Both the position numbers and the translations under genes were made by a program. From the NCBI GenBank assembly GCA_002699025.1, contig PABA01000176.1:1-64000 (forward strand): DNA of 64,000 bases, read 5' to 3'. This DNA comes from Sandaracinus sp. (GTDB lineage: Bacteria > Myxococcota_A > Polyangia > Polyangiales > Houyiibacteriaceae). The notes beneath the pieces were generated by a model. It saw nothing but the letters and a program-made list of their open reading frames with translations. It did not search any database and was not told where the DNA came from. Positions 34,774-42,919 of this stretch are shown here, piece by piece (positions within the stretch are counted from its first letter, which is position 1; every line of letters starts with the position of its first letter).

Positions 34774-37700
34774 TCCCGGAAGACGACGACCTCGAGCTCG
34801 ACGAGCTCGACCTCGACTCGGCGCTCGACGCCTGGGAGGCCGACTTCGAAGGGACGGCGCGGGCCGAGTCGGCGCCGATGCCCCAGAGTTCCGCCGGGGA
34901 CGTGCCGGCTCCGGAGCCCCCGCCGCCCGCTGCCCCGAAGGCGCCGCCCGCGCCGAAGCCCCAGCCGAAGGCGCCCGCTGCTGGCGGGAGGCCGCTCTAT
35001 CGACCGGACCCGGAGCTCGAGCGACGCTCCGCCGGAGCCGCCCCGCCACCCGAGCCGGCGGCCGTGCCGGTCGATCTCCCCTCCTTCGACGACGACGAGG
35101 AGGAAGAGGCGACGCGCATCGCCGCGATCCCGAAGGAGCTGATCGCGTCGCTGCAGAGCCTCGAAGAGGAGCGGGCCGCGAAGGCGGCCGCGAAGGCGGC
35201 GCCCGAGCCGGCCGGCGACACGCCGACGAAGCCTCCGCCCGCGGCGGACGTGGAGCTGGACCTCGACGACCTCCTCGACGGCCTCGAGAACGCCGAGACG
35301 CGGATGTCGGACCTGCCGGCGCCGCCTCCGGAGGCGTCGCGCCCGGACTCCCGGCCGGCGTCGAAGCTGGACGCCGACCCCGACCCGGAGAGCGAGGCGG
35401 CCGCGCGGGAGATCGAGTCGATCGAGCAGGACCTGCTGGACCCGTTCAGCGACGAGGTCGAGCTCGACGCGCCGGCCGCGAAGAAGCCCTTCGTCCCGCC
35501 GCCGCCAGCGGCATTCGGGCCGATCGGTGACGACGGCGAAGACGACGAGCCCGAGCTCCAGATCGCCGCCCCCGACGACGAAGAGCCCCAGCTCCAGATC
35601 GCCGCCCCCGACGACGACGCGCCCGAGCTCCAGATCGCCGCCCCCGACGACGACGAGCCCGACCTCCAGATCGCCGCCCCCGACGACGACGAGCCCGACC
35701 TCCAGATCGCCGAGCCCGACGACGACGAGCCCGAGCTCCAGATCGCCGCCCCCGACGACGACGCGCCCGACCTCCAGATCGCCGAGCCCGACGACGACGA
35801 GCCCGACCTCCAGATCGCCGAGCCCGACGACGACGCGCCCGACCTCCAGGTCGCCGCCCCCGACGACGACGCGCCCGAGCTCCAGATCGCCGCCCCCGAC
35901 GACGACGAGCCCGAGCTCCAGATCGCCGAGCCCGACGACGACGCGCCCGAGCTCCAGATCGCCGAACCCGACGACGACGAGCCCGACCTCCAGATCGCCG
36001 CCCCCGACGACGACGAGCCCGAGCTCCAGATCGCTGCCCCCGACGGCGACGACGACGACGAGCCCGACCTCGAGGTCGCCGAACCCGACGACCTCGACAC
36101 GCAGCAGACGACCGAGCTCGAGGCCTTCGAGGAGCGCGACAGCGGCCTCAGCGAGCTCGCGCCGCCGCCCACCACGGCCGAGCGCCGCGCCGCCCCCGCG
36201 CGCCGCGCCTCGGCGGCCGGGCGCACCGTCCGGCACCGCAAGCCGCGCCGGGAGCGCTACGCCTTCGTCGGGCACGACGCCGACACGGCGCGGCGGCGCT
36301 CCGCCCTGCTCCGGACCCTCGCCGAGCGGCAGAGCGGCTCCGCCCGCGCGCGCCTCCTCGTCGCCGCCGCCGAGCTCCTCGAGCGCCTCGGGGCCCACGA
36401 GGAAGCGCGCCAGGCCTACGCGGACGCGCACGAGGCCGACCCCAGCGACCTCGCCGCCCTCCGGGCGCTCCGGCGCGACGCCGTGGGCCGGTCGGACTGG
36501 AGCGAGGTCGCGCGCCTCCTCGAGGCCGAGGCCGCCCTCCCCCTCTCCTCCGAGGACAAGGGCCTCGCGCTGAGCCTGCTCGCCGAGGTCCAGCTCACCC
36601 AGCTCTCGGATCCGGAGGCCGCCGAGCGCTCCGCCCGGAGCGCCCTCGCCGCGCACGCCTCCGTCTCCGCCGGCCTCGTGCTCGTCGAGGCCTGCCGACT
36701 CCAGGACAAGAGCCTCGAGGGCGGGCTCGCCCTCCAGAAGTCGGCCGAGATCTGGCAGGACCCGGAGGGGGCCGCGCTGCTCCTCGAGACCCTCGGGCGA
36801 CGCACCGAACGCGCCGGGAACCGGGACCGGGCCGCCGCGCACTACGCGGCCGCCCTCGAGCGCGACCCGAAGTCGCTCGGCGCCGTGCTCGGGCAGGCCC
36901 GCTGCGTCGCCGACCGGGGCGAGCGAAGCCGCGCCCTCGAGCAGGCAGCCGGTGCGCTGACGGGGCCCGTGGCCCGCGAGGCCCTGCTGCGCCTCGCGGC
37001 CCGCGAGGCCCTCTTCGCGGGCGATCCCGCGCGCGCCCTGACCCTCACGGAGGGAGCGACCCGCCCGCCGACCCTGCGGCTCCGGGCTCACGCCGCGAAG
37101 CGCGCCGACGCACCGGACGTCCGCGAAGCCGCCCTGACGGCGCTCGCGGCGGCGACCGGGGGCACGGAGCGCGCGCTCGCGCTCGTCGACCTCGCCGACC
37201 TCCACGCGGAGCGCGGCGACGTCGACGCCACGGAGGCCGCGCTCACGGACGCGAGCCTGGCCGACGAGCGCCTGGACACGGTGCGGGTGGTCCGGGAGGT
37301 CGCGGCGCGCCGGCTCGGTCAGCCCCGGCTCGCGCGACCGGCGGACGTCGGCGGCGAGGGCGGCGGCGCCCTCGAGACGGCCGCGAAGCTCGCGCGCGGG
37401 GACGACCGCGCGGCGGAGGCCGAGTGGCTCGAGCGGGCGCGGCAGGAGGGCCACGCGCCCGTCGCCGCCGACCTGCTCCTCCTCGACGTGGCCGCCGAAG
37501 AGGGTCGAGGCGACGTGGTCGCCGAGGCGCTCCGGCGCCAGGCCGATCGAGCGCTGCCCGAACGCAAGCTCGGGCCCCTGCTGACCCTCGCCGAGCGGCG
37601 CGCCGACGAGCGCGAGGCGCTCTGGCGCGAGGCCCTGAAGGACGGCCCCCAGCTCCCGGCCCTGCGCGCGCTCGCGCGGCACCTGAGCGCCTCCGCCCCC

Positions 37701-40700
37701 GCGGAAGCGGCCGAGCTCTGGCTCTCGGAAGCCGATGGCGCGAGCGGCGGGCGCGCCTTCCACGCGCTCGTGCAGGCCGGCCGGGCCCTGCGCGCCGCCG
37801 GGGACGCCGACGGAGCGCGCGCGGCCTTCGATCGGGCCTTCGACGAGCTCCCCGGGCCGAGCCCGGCCGTGTGGATGCTCGAGGCCCAGCTCGTGGCCGC
37901 CGGGGACGGCGACGCGCTGACGGCGCTTCACGAGCGTCGCCTCGACGTCGCCGAGACCGCCCGCGAAGCCGCGGAGGCCGCCGTGCGGGTCGCCTTCGTG
38001 CGCGGCGGCGACGGAGCGCTCCTCGAGCAGGCTCACGAGCACCTCGAGCGCGCCGGGTTGCGAGACCCGGTGCTCGAGTCGCTCCTCGCGAGCGCGCCGG
38101 GGACGGACGCGGGCACCCGCGCCGCCATGTTCGAAGCCCAAGCGAGCGACGCCGAGCCCGGTCCGCGGCGCGTCGCGGCTCTCCGCGCCGGCCTCGCCCA
38201 CGAGCTCGCCGGCACCCCGCGCGCCGCGGCCGCGCTCTACCGGGGGCTCCTCGAGGCCCACCCCGATCCGCTCCTCGAGGCCGGCCGAGAGCGCGCCGAG
38301 CTCGCCGCGGGGGAGCACGCCCGCGTGGGTGAACGCCGCTTCGCTGCCGTGAAGGCCGCCGAGGAGGGCGAGGGCAGCAAGCTCGCCGCCATGGAAGCGC
38401 TCGTCGATCTCGACCTGCACGTGCGGGACGACGCCTCCAGCGCCGCGCTCACGCTCCAGTCCATCCTCCAGGAGGTGCCCGGGCACCTCCCGACGCTCCG
38501 CGCGCTCGAGCGCTACTACCTCGGCGCCGAGCGCGACGACGACCTGCTCCCGGTCGAGCACGCGCTCCTCGCGCACCTCGAGGGCGGCGACGCCATCGCG
38601 GCGGCCCGCTTGGCCATCCGCCTGCTCCTCGCGCGCCAGGAGGTGCCCGGAGACGCCGCCGACCCGCTGCTCCGCGAGCTCACGGCCCGCTTCGGCGAGG
38701 ACTGGCCCGAGGGCGCCGGGTGGGTCGCGCGGCGCGTCGAGCCGGCCGCCGAGGACGACGTCACCCGCGCCCGGGCGCGGCTCGCCATCGCGCGGGGCTT
38801 CGAGGGCTCGACCGAGGAGCTGGGCGCCGCCCTCCTCCACGCCGCCGACGTGGTCGAGGAGCTCGAGGGCCCCGGCGAAGCGGCCTCGCTCCTCGCGCCG
38901 GCGGTCCAGGCCCTGCCCGAGCACCCGCTCCTCGCCGAAGCCCAGGGCCGGCTGCTCGCCCGCGATGGGGAGCCCGAGGAGGCCGCGAGCGCCTTCGAGA
39001 CCGCCGCCGCGGCGTCGCGGGTGGAGCCCCATCGCGTCGAGCTCCTCTACGCCGCCGCGCGCGCTTGGGAGGACGCCGGCGCGACCGAGCAGGCGCTGGC
39101 CCGCTACGAGGAGGCCGCGCGGCTCGACGTGACCTACGCCGACCTCTTCGAGCGCGCCAAGGCGCTCCTCGAGAAGGCCGGCCAGCTCGAGCGCCTCGCG
39201 GCGCTGACTCACCTCCGGCTCGACGCCGGCACCGATCCGCGCACGGAGCTCGAGCTCCACGAGACCCAGGCGAGGCTCGCCGAGTCCATGGGCGATCGGA
39301 CCGCCGCCCGGAAGGCGCTGGAGGCCGCGCTCGAGCTGGACCCGAAGCGCGTCGAGGCGCTCCGGAGGCTCGCCCAGCTCTGCCTCGACGACGAGGACTG
39401 GCGCGCCGCCGCCGAGGCCCTGATCCGCATCGCCCGGCTCCGGCAAGACCGGGAGGAGCTGCGCTGGGTCTTCTTCACCCTCGGCGACATCTACGACCAG
39501 CGCATGCCCGATCCGCGCCGGGCCGAGGCCGCGTTCCGGCGCGTGCTCAAGCTCGTGCCCGACGACCTCGAGGCCATGGACCGGCTGGCCAGCCTCTACG
39601 AGCGCGAGGGGGCCTTCGACAAGGCCGTCGTCGTGCTGCGGGAGCTCGCCGAGAAGGAGCTCGACCCGGACGAGACGCAGCGCCACTTGCTGCGCGTCGC
39701 CCAGGCCTTCGAGAAGCACGGCGACCCGCGGAGCGCGGAGCGCGTCCTCGACGACGCGCGCAAGCAGGATCCGACCGACCTGGTGTTCCTCCGCGCCATG
39801 GCGGAGCTCTACCAGCGCCAGGGCGCCCACTCGGCGCTCTCCATGCACCTCGGGCGCGCGCTCGGGGACTTCCGGCGCGCCATCGAGGAGGCGCCGGCGC
39901 AGGTGCACCTCTGGTCGGGGCTGGTCGAGGTGCTCGACTGGAAGGATCGCAAGGACGCCGCGCGGGTCGCCGCGAGCGCCGCCTTCGGGCTCGGCGTGCA
40001 GGACGTCGAGCTCGCCAAGCGCGTCGACGAGCGCGGCGGGGTGCCCGGGGCCGGCGCCGCCGCGGCCTCGCCCGAGCTCCGCGACCTGCTCGCCCCGCGC
40101 GCCCTCTCTCTGCCCCTCTTCGAGGTCTTCCGCCTGGCGAGCGACGCCTTCGACAAGGCCCTCCCCTTCGACGCGCGCTCCTGGCGGGCGGAGAAGCTGC
40201 CCGGGCGCAACCACCCGCTCAAGGCGGAGGCCCAGCGGGTCGGCCAGTGGTTCGGCATGTCCGACGTGCAGATCCTCGTGACGGGCGCCGCGCCCCGGCT
40301 CTGCGTGCCGGTCGCCGAGAGCCCCGTGACGCTCCTCGTCGGCCGCGACCTCGCCTCGCTCACGGACGAGGCCGAGCGGGCGTTCCTCTTCGCCCGCGCC
40401 CTGGCCGTGGCCTCGGCGCACCTCACGGTCGCCCTCCGCACCCAGCCGGCGCAGCTCGCGCTCACGCTCGCGGGGCTCATCCGCTCCTACGACCCGCACT
40501 ACGCGCCGAAGGGCGTGGACGCGGGCGAGCTCGACGAGGTCGCCAAGCGCGTGGGCAAGGCGATCCCGCGGCGCGCGCGCGAGCCCCTCGGCCCGGTGAC
40601 CATCGAGATGGGCGGCGCGCCGGGCTTCGACCCGGTGCGCCTCGGCGTCGCGGCGGCCGAGCTCGGCGATCGGGTCGCCCTCCTCGCCCTCGGCACGACG

Positions 40701-40877
40701 CCGGCGGCGCTGAGCGGCCTCCTGAAGCTGGCCGGCGCCGAGGTGCCCGAGGGCGCCCCGGTGACGCGGCGGGTCAAGACGCTCCGCAAGGTCGGCGAGG
40801 CCTGGAACCTGCTGCGCTTCGCCATCTCCGACGCGCACTTCGACGCCCGGCGCCGGGCCGGAGCGGAGCGGCTCTGA
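34770..40877 (+). CDS. Giant TPR-repeat protein 2 with acidic repeat region
   Basis: The 2035-aa protein starts with GTG 34770. Residues 1-~480 are disordered and very acidic, including fifteen 12-residue repeats at 257-439. From ~490 to ~1770 it is TPR-like (helical pairs such as AEAAFRRVLKLVPDDLEAMD, SLYEREGAFDKAVVVLREL). The C-terminal ~265 residues resemble the end of the preceding TPR protein (NHPLKAEAQRVGQWFGMSD; AKRVGKAIPRRAREPLG). That domain has an M48-peptidase-like order (HPLK..., then SLTDEAERAFLFARALAV where HExxH would be) but lacks the HExxH zinc site, suggesting a non-catalytic remnant; this is an inference. No signal peptide. It probably pairs with the first TPR protein. Confidence 0.8.
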   Translation: MIPEDDDLELDELDLDSALDAWEADFEGTARAESAPMPQSSAGDVPAPEPPPPAAPKAPPAPKPQPKAPAAGGRPLYRPDPELERRSAGAAPPPEPAAVPVDLPSFDDDEEEEATRIAAIPKELIASLQSLEEERAAKAAAKAAPEPAGDTPTKPPPAADVELDLDDLLDGLENAETRMSDLPAPPPEASRPDSRPASKLDADPDPESEAAAREIESIEQDLLDPFSDEVELDAPAAKKPFVPPPPAAFGPIGDDGEDDEPELQIAAPDDEEPQLQIAAPDDDAPELQIAAPDDDEPDLQIAAPDDDEPDLQIAEPDDDEPELQIAAPDDDAPDLQIAEPDDDEPDLQIAEPDDDAPDLQVAAPDDDAPELQIAAPDDDEPELQIAEPDDDAPELQIAEPDDDEPDLQIAAPDDDEPELQIAAPDGDDDDEPDLEVAEPDDLDTQQTTELEAFEERDSGLSELAPPPTTAERRAAPARRASAAGRTVRHRKPRRERYAFVGHDADTARRRSALLRTLAERQSGSARARLLVAAAELLERLGAHEEARQAYADAHEADPSDLAALRALRRDAVGRSDWSEVARLLEAEAALPLSSEDKGLALSLLAEVQLTQLSDPEAAERSARSALAAHASVSAGLVLVEACRLQDKSLEGGLALQKSAEIWQDPEGAALLLETLGRRTERAGNRDRAAAHYAAALERDPKSLGAVLGQARCVADRGERSRALEQAAGALTGPVAREALLRLAAREALFAGDPARALTLTEGATRPPTLRLRAHAAKRADAPDVREAALTALAAATGGTERALALVDLADLHAERGDVDATEAALTDASLADERLDTVRVVREVAARRLGQPRLARPADVGGEGGGALETAAKLARGDDRAAEAEWLERARQEGHAPVAADLLLLDVAAEEGRGDVVAEALRRQADRALPERKLGPLLTLAERRADEREALWREALKDGPQLPALRALARHLSASAPAEAAELWLSEADGASGGRAFHALVQAGRALRAAGDADGARAAFDRAFDELPGPSPAVWMLEAQLVAAGDGDALTALHERRLDVAETAREAAEAAVRVAFVRGGDGALLEQAHEHLERAGLRDPVLESLLASAPGTDAGTRAAMFEAQASDAEPGPRRVAALRAGLAHELAGTPRAAAALYRGLLEAHPDPLLEAGRERAELAAGEHARVGERRFAAVKAAEEGEGSKLAAMEALVDLDLHVRDDASSAALTLQSILQEVPGHLPTLRALERYYLGAERDDDLLPVEHALLAHLEGGDAIAAARLAIRLLLARQEVPGDAADPLLRELTARFGEDWPEGAGWVARRVEPAAEDDVTRARARLAIARGFEGSTEELGAALLHAADVVEELEGPGEAASLLAPAVQALPEHPLLAEAQGRLLARDGEPEEAASAFETAAAASRVEPHRVELLYAAARAWEDAGATEQALARYEEAARLDVTYADLFERAKALLEKAGQLERLAALTHLRLDAGTDPRTELELHETQARLAESMGDRTAARKALEAALELDPKRVEALRRLAQLCLDDEDWRAAAEALIRIARLRQDREELRWVFFTLGDIYDQRMPDPRRAEAAFRRVLKLVPDDLEAMDRLASLYEREGAFDKAVVVLRELAEKELDPDETQRHLLRVAQAFEKHGDPRSAERVLDDARKQDPTDLVFLRAMAELYQRQGAHSALSMHLGRALGDFRRAIEEAPAQVHLWSGLVEVLDWKDRKDAARVAASAAFGLGVQDVELAKRVDERGGVPGAGAAAASPELRDLLAPRALSLPLFEVFRLASDAFDKALPFDARSWRAEKLPGRNHPLKAEAQRVGQWFGMSDVQILVTGAAPRLCVPVAESPVTLLVGRDLASLTDEAERAFLFARALAVASAHLTVALRTQPAQLALTLAGLIRSYDPHYAPKGVDAGELDEVAKRVGKAIPRRAREPLGPVTIEMGGAPGFDPVRLGVAAAELGDRVALLALGTTPAALSGLLKLAGAEVPEGAPVTRRVKTLRKVGEAWNLLRFAISDAHFDARRRAGAERL
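35538..36086 (+). repeat. 36-bp in-frame repeat encoding acidic DDDEPxLQIAAP units, 15 copies
   Basis: Fourteen 36-bp units and one 45-bp terminal unit lie head to tail inside the second TPR gene. Each encodes DDD(E/A)P(E/D)LQIA(A/E)P. Variation is confined to a few codons (GAG/GCG at position 4, GAG/GAC at position 6, GCC/GAG at position 11), while LQ(I/V)A is kept, apart from LEVA in the last unit. The terminal unit has an inserted run of Asp codons. Confidence 0.95.
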
Positions 40878-40914
40878 TGGGGACGGCCTCGCGGAGCGCG
40901 CAGGCGAGCGGACG

Positions 40915-41517
40915 ATGCGCATCGGGCTGATCGGACCGGCCGAGGGCGCGGACGAGGGCGTGCTCCGGGAGGCGACCGAGTTCCTCCTCGGCGACGCGGC
41001 GGTCGACCAGGCCATCTACCTGGGCGAGGACGGCGCCGCCGAGGCCATGGCGACGCGCTGGGCCGAGGAGCTCGCCGGCGAGGACGGCCGGGACTTCCTC
41101 TCGCGCGCCGCGGAGCTCGCCGTCTCCGGGAGCGCCCCCGAGATCGACGCGCTCCTCGACGCGGACGCGCAGCTCCGCCGCCTCGAGGGGCTGCGCACCC
41201 TCCCCCCGCCGCCGGCGCGCGCCGTGGAGATGGTCGAGGACCGCATCGTGCTCGTCGTGCACGACAAGAAGATCCTCGACGAGGAGGACATCGCGAACGC
41301 GACGGTCATCGTCTACGGGCGGAGCGACGCGATGCTCCTGAAGCGCTTCGGGCCACGCTACTTCTTCACGCCCGGTCCCCTCGCCGCGGGGAAGGTGGGG
41401 CTGATCGACGCCGAGGAGGACGGGCGCATCGCCGTCGCGGTCTACGCGCCCTCGGGCATGCCGCTCCATCGCGAGGTGCTCCAGGGCCGGCGCACGAAGG
41501 TGTCGGTCTCGGGATGA
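40915..41517 (+). CDS. Calcineurin-like phosphoesterase-fold protein lacking metal ligands
   Basis: The 200-aa protein follows the strand order of small YfcE-type phosphodiesterases: MRIGLIGPAEGADEGVL (where D-x-H is expected), AIYLGEDGA (where GD is expected), RIVLVVHDKK, ATVIVYGRSDAMLLKR (where GHTH is expected) and RYFFTPGPL near the end (family usually NPGS). Most metal-binding residues are replaced, so it is probably catalytically inactive or uses other residues. The assignment is from pattern alone. Its stop overlaps the start of nadD (ATGA, 41514-41517). It begins 37 bp after the TPR gene, so it belongs to the same long transcript. Confidence 0.55.
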   Translation: MRIGLIGPAEGADEGVLREATEFLLGDAAVDQAIYLGEDGAAEAMATRWAEELAGEDGRDFLSRAAELAVSGSAPEIDALLDADAQLRRLEGLRTLPPPPARAVEMVEDRIVLVVHDKKILDEEDIANATVIVYGRSDAMLLKRFGPRYFFTPGPLAAGKVGLIDAEEDGRIAVAVYAPSGMPLHREVLQGRRTKVSVSG

Positions 41518-42098
41518 GCGAGGGCGAGCGCGAGGGCGCGGGGCCCGTCGTCGCCGTCTTCGGCGGGAGCTTCGATCCGCCACACGTCGGCCACGTGCTG
41601 GTCGCCTGCTGGGCGCGGGTGGCGGCGGCCGTGGACGAGGTGCTCGTCGTGCCGACCTACGCCCACGCCTTCGGGAAGCGCTCGGCGCCCTACGCCGATC
41701 GGCGCGCCATGCTGGAGCTCGCGCTCGAGGGGCTCCGGGGCGTGCGCATCTCGGACGTGGAGCGGGACCTCGGCGGCGAGTCGAGCCGGACGCTCCACAC
41801 GCTCCAGGCGCTCGCGAAGCGGACGCCCGGGGCACGCTTCCGGCTGGTGATCGGCGCGGACATCCTGGCGGAGACACATCGGTGGCACCGCTGGGAGGAC
41901 GTGGCCGCGCTGGCGCCGCCGCTCGTCGTCGGGCGGGGCGGCTACCCGCTGCCGGACGAGTGCCCGTTCACGATGCCCGAGATCAGCTCGACGGAGGTGC
42001 GGCGCCGCCTCCAGGCCGGGGAGCGCGCCGAGGGGCTGGTCCCGCCGGCCGTGCTCGCCTACGCACGCGACCGGGGTCTCTACCGGGAGGCGCCGTGA
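41514..42098 (+). CDS. nadD: Nicotinate-nucleotide adenylyltransferase
   Basis: The 194-aa enzyme shows the nucleotidyltransferase signature FGGSFDPPHVGHVL (~16-29) with the HxGH of the NadD/NMNAT family, a middle LVIGADILAETHRW segment and the C-terminal ISSTEVRRRL motif. It transfers AMP from ATP to nicotinate mononucleotide in NAD synthesis, in the cytoplasm. It is translationally coupled to both neighbours (ATGA at 41514, GTGA at 42095). NadD is an essential enzyme in most bacteria, so the operon likely has constitutive expression. NadD is often near obgE/rsfS; here its partners are a phosphoesterase-like and a DUF2520 protein. Confidence 0.93.
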   Translation: MSEGEREGAGPVVAVFGGSFDPPHVGHVLVACWARVAAAVDEVLVVPTYAHAFGKRSAPYADRRAMLELALEGLRGVRISDVERDLGGESSRTLHTLQALAKRTPGARFRLVIGADILAETHRWHRWEDVAALAPPLVVGRGGYPLPDECPFTMPEISSTEVRRRLQAGERAEGLVPPAVLAYARDRGLYREAP

Positions 42099-42919
42099 CG
42101 GCGCACCGCCCGAAGGTCGCCGTCGTCGGGCGAGGCCGGGTGGGCCGCGGGCTCCACGGAGCGCTGGTCGCGGCGGGCGTCGACGCGGAGCTCGTGGGCG
42201 GGAGGCGCCCCGGGCGCGCGGCCCTCGGAGACGTGGAGGTCGTCATCCTCGCGGTGCCCGACGGCGCGATCGGCGAGGTCGCCGCGGCCCTCGCCCCCCG
42301 CACGCCGGAGGGCGCGGTCTTCCTTCACTGCGCGGGCTCGCTCGGCGCCGAGGCCTTCCCGCCGACGCTCGGGCGGCCCGCCGGCGCGATGCACCCGCTG
42401 GTCAGCTTCGCCCACCCGAAGAAGCCGCCCTCCCTCGCGGGCACCACCTTCGCCCTCGCCGGGCCCGCCGCCGCCCGCCGCGCCGGCCGGGCCCTCGCCG
42501 AGGCCGTCGGCGCGCGCCCCCTCGAGCGCGGCGTCGACGGTGTGCACGGGCCGGCCTACCACGCGGCGGCGGCCCTCGCGGCCAACGGCGCAGCCGCCCT
42601 GGCCACGGTCGCCGTGGAGGTCCTCGAGACGCTCGGCGCGCGACCGAAGGCGGCCCGGCGAGCCGTCGGCGCCCTGCTCCGGACCGTGGCGGAGAACGTG
42701 GAGCGCGTCGGCGTGCCGGACGCCCTGACCGGGCCGGTGATGCGCGGCGACGCGGGCACGGTGCGCCGCCACAGGGAGGCGCTCGCCGCGCGATCGGAGG
42801 CGGCGCTCGGAGCCTACGACGCCATCGCCCCGGCCATCCTCCGGACCGCCCGCGCGGTGGGGCTCCCCGAAGCCTCGGCCCGCGCCGTGCGGAGCGCGCT
42901 TCAGCGCAAGAGGAAGTAG
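42095..42919 (+). CDS. Rossmann-fold protein with DUF2520 domain
   Basis: The 274-aa protein begins with an NAD(P)-binding Rossmann motif (VAVVGRGRVGRGLHGAL, ~8-24), then DVEVVILAVPDGAI, FLHCAGS and AMHPLVSF. The C-terminal half is helical, with HGPAYHAAAALAANGAAAL. This is the layout of F420/NADP oxidoreductase-like proteins with DUF2520, a widespread family of unknown reaction often found near pantothenate or NAD genes. GTG 42095 is coupled to nadD by GTGA. It overlaps the convergent kinase gene by 19 bp at the 3' ends. Confidence 0.85.
   Translation: MTAHRPKVAVVGRGRVGRGLHGALVAAGVDAELVGGRRPGRAALGDVEVVILAVPDGAIGEVAAALAPRTPEGAVFLHCAGSLGAEAFPPTLGRPAGAMHPLVSFAHPKKPPSLAGTTFALAGPAAARRAGRALAEAVGARPLERGVDGVHGPAYHAAAALAANGAAALATVAVEVLETLGARPKAARRAVGALLRTVAENVERVGVPDALTGPVMRGDAGTVRRHREALAARSEAALGAYDAIAPAILRTARAVGLPEASARAVRSALQRKRK

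Noticed and set aside
29947-41015. Antisense reading frames of 1700 and 2102 codons opposite the TPR genes
   Set aside because: They mirror the codon pattern of the sense genes, contain Arg/Gly/Leu low-complexity sequence and show no motif; the sense strand has TPR and coupled-start evidence.
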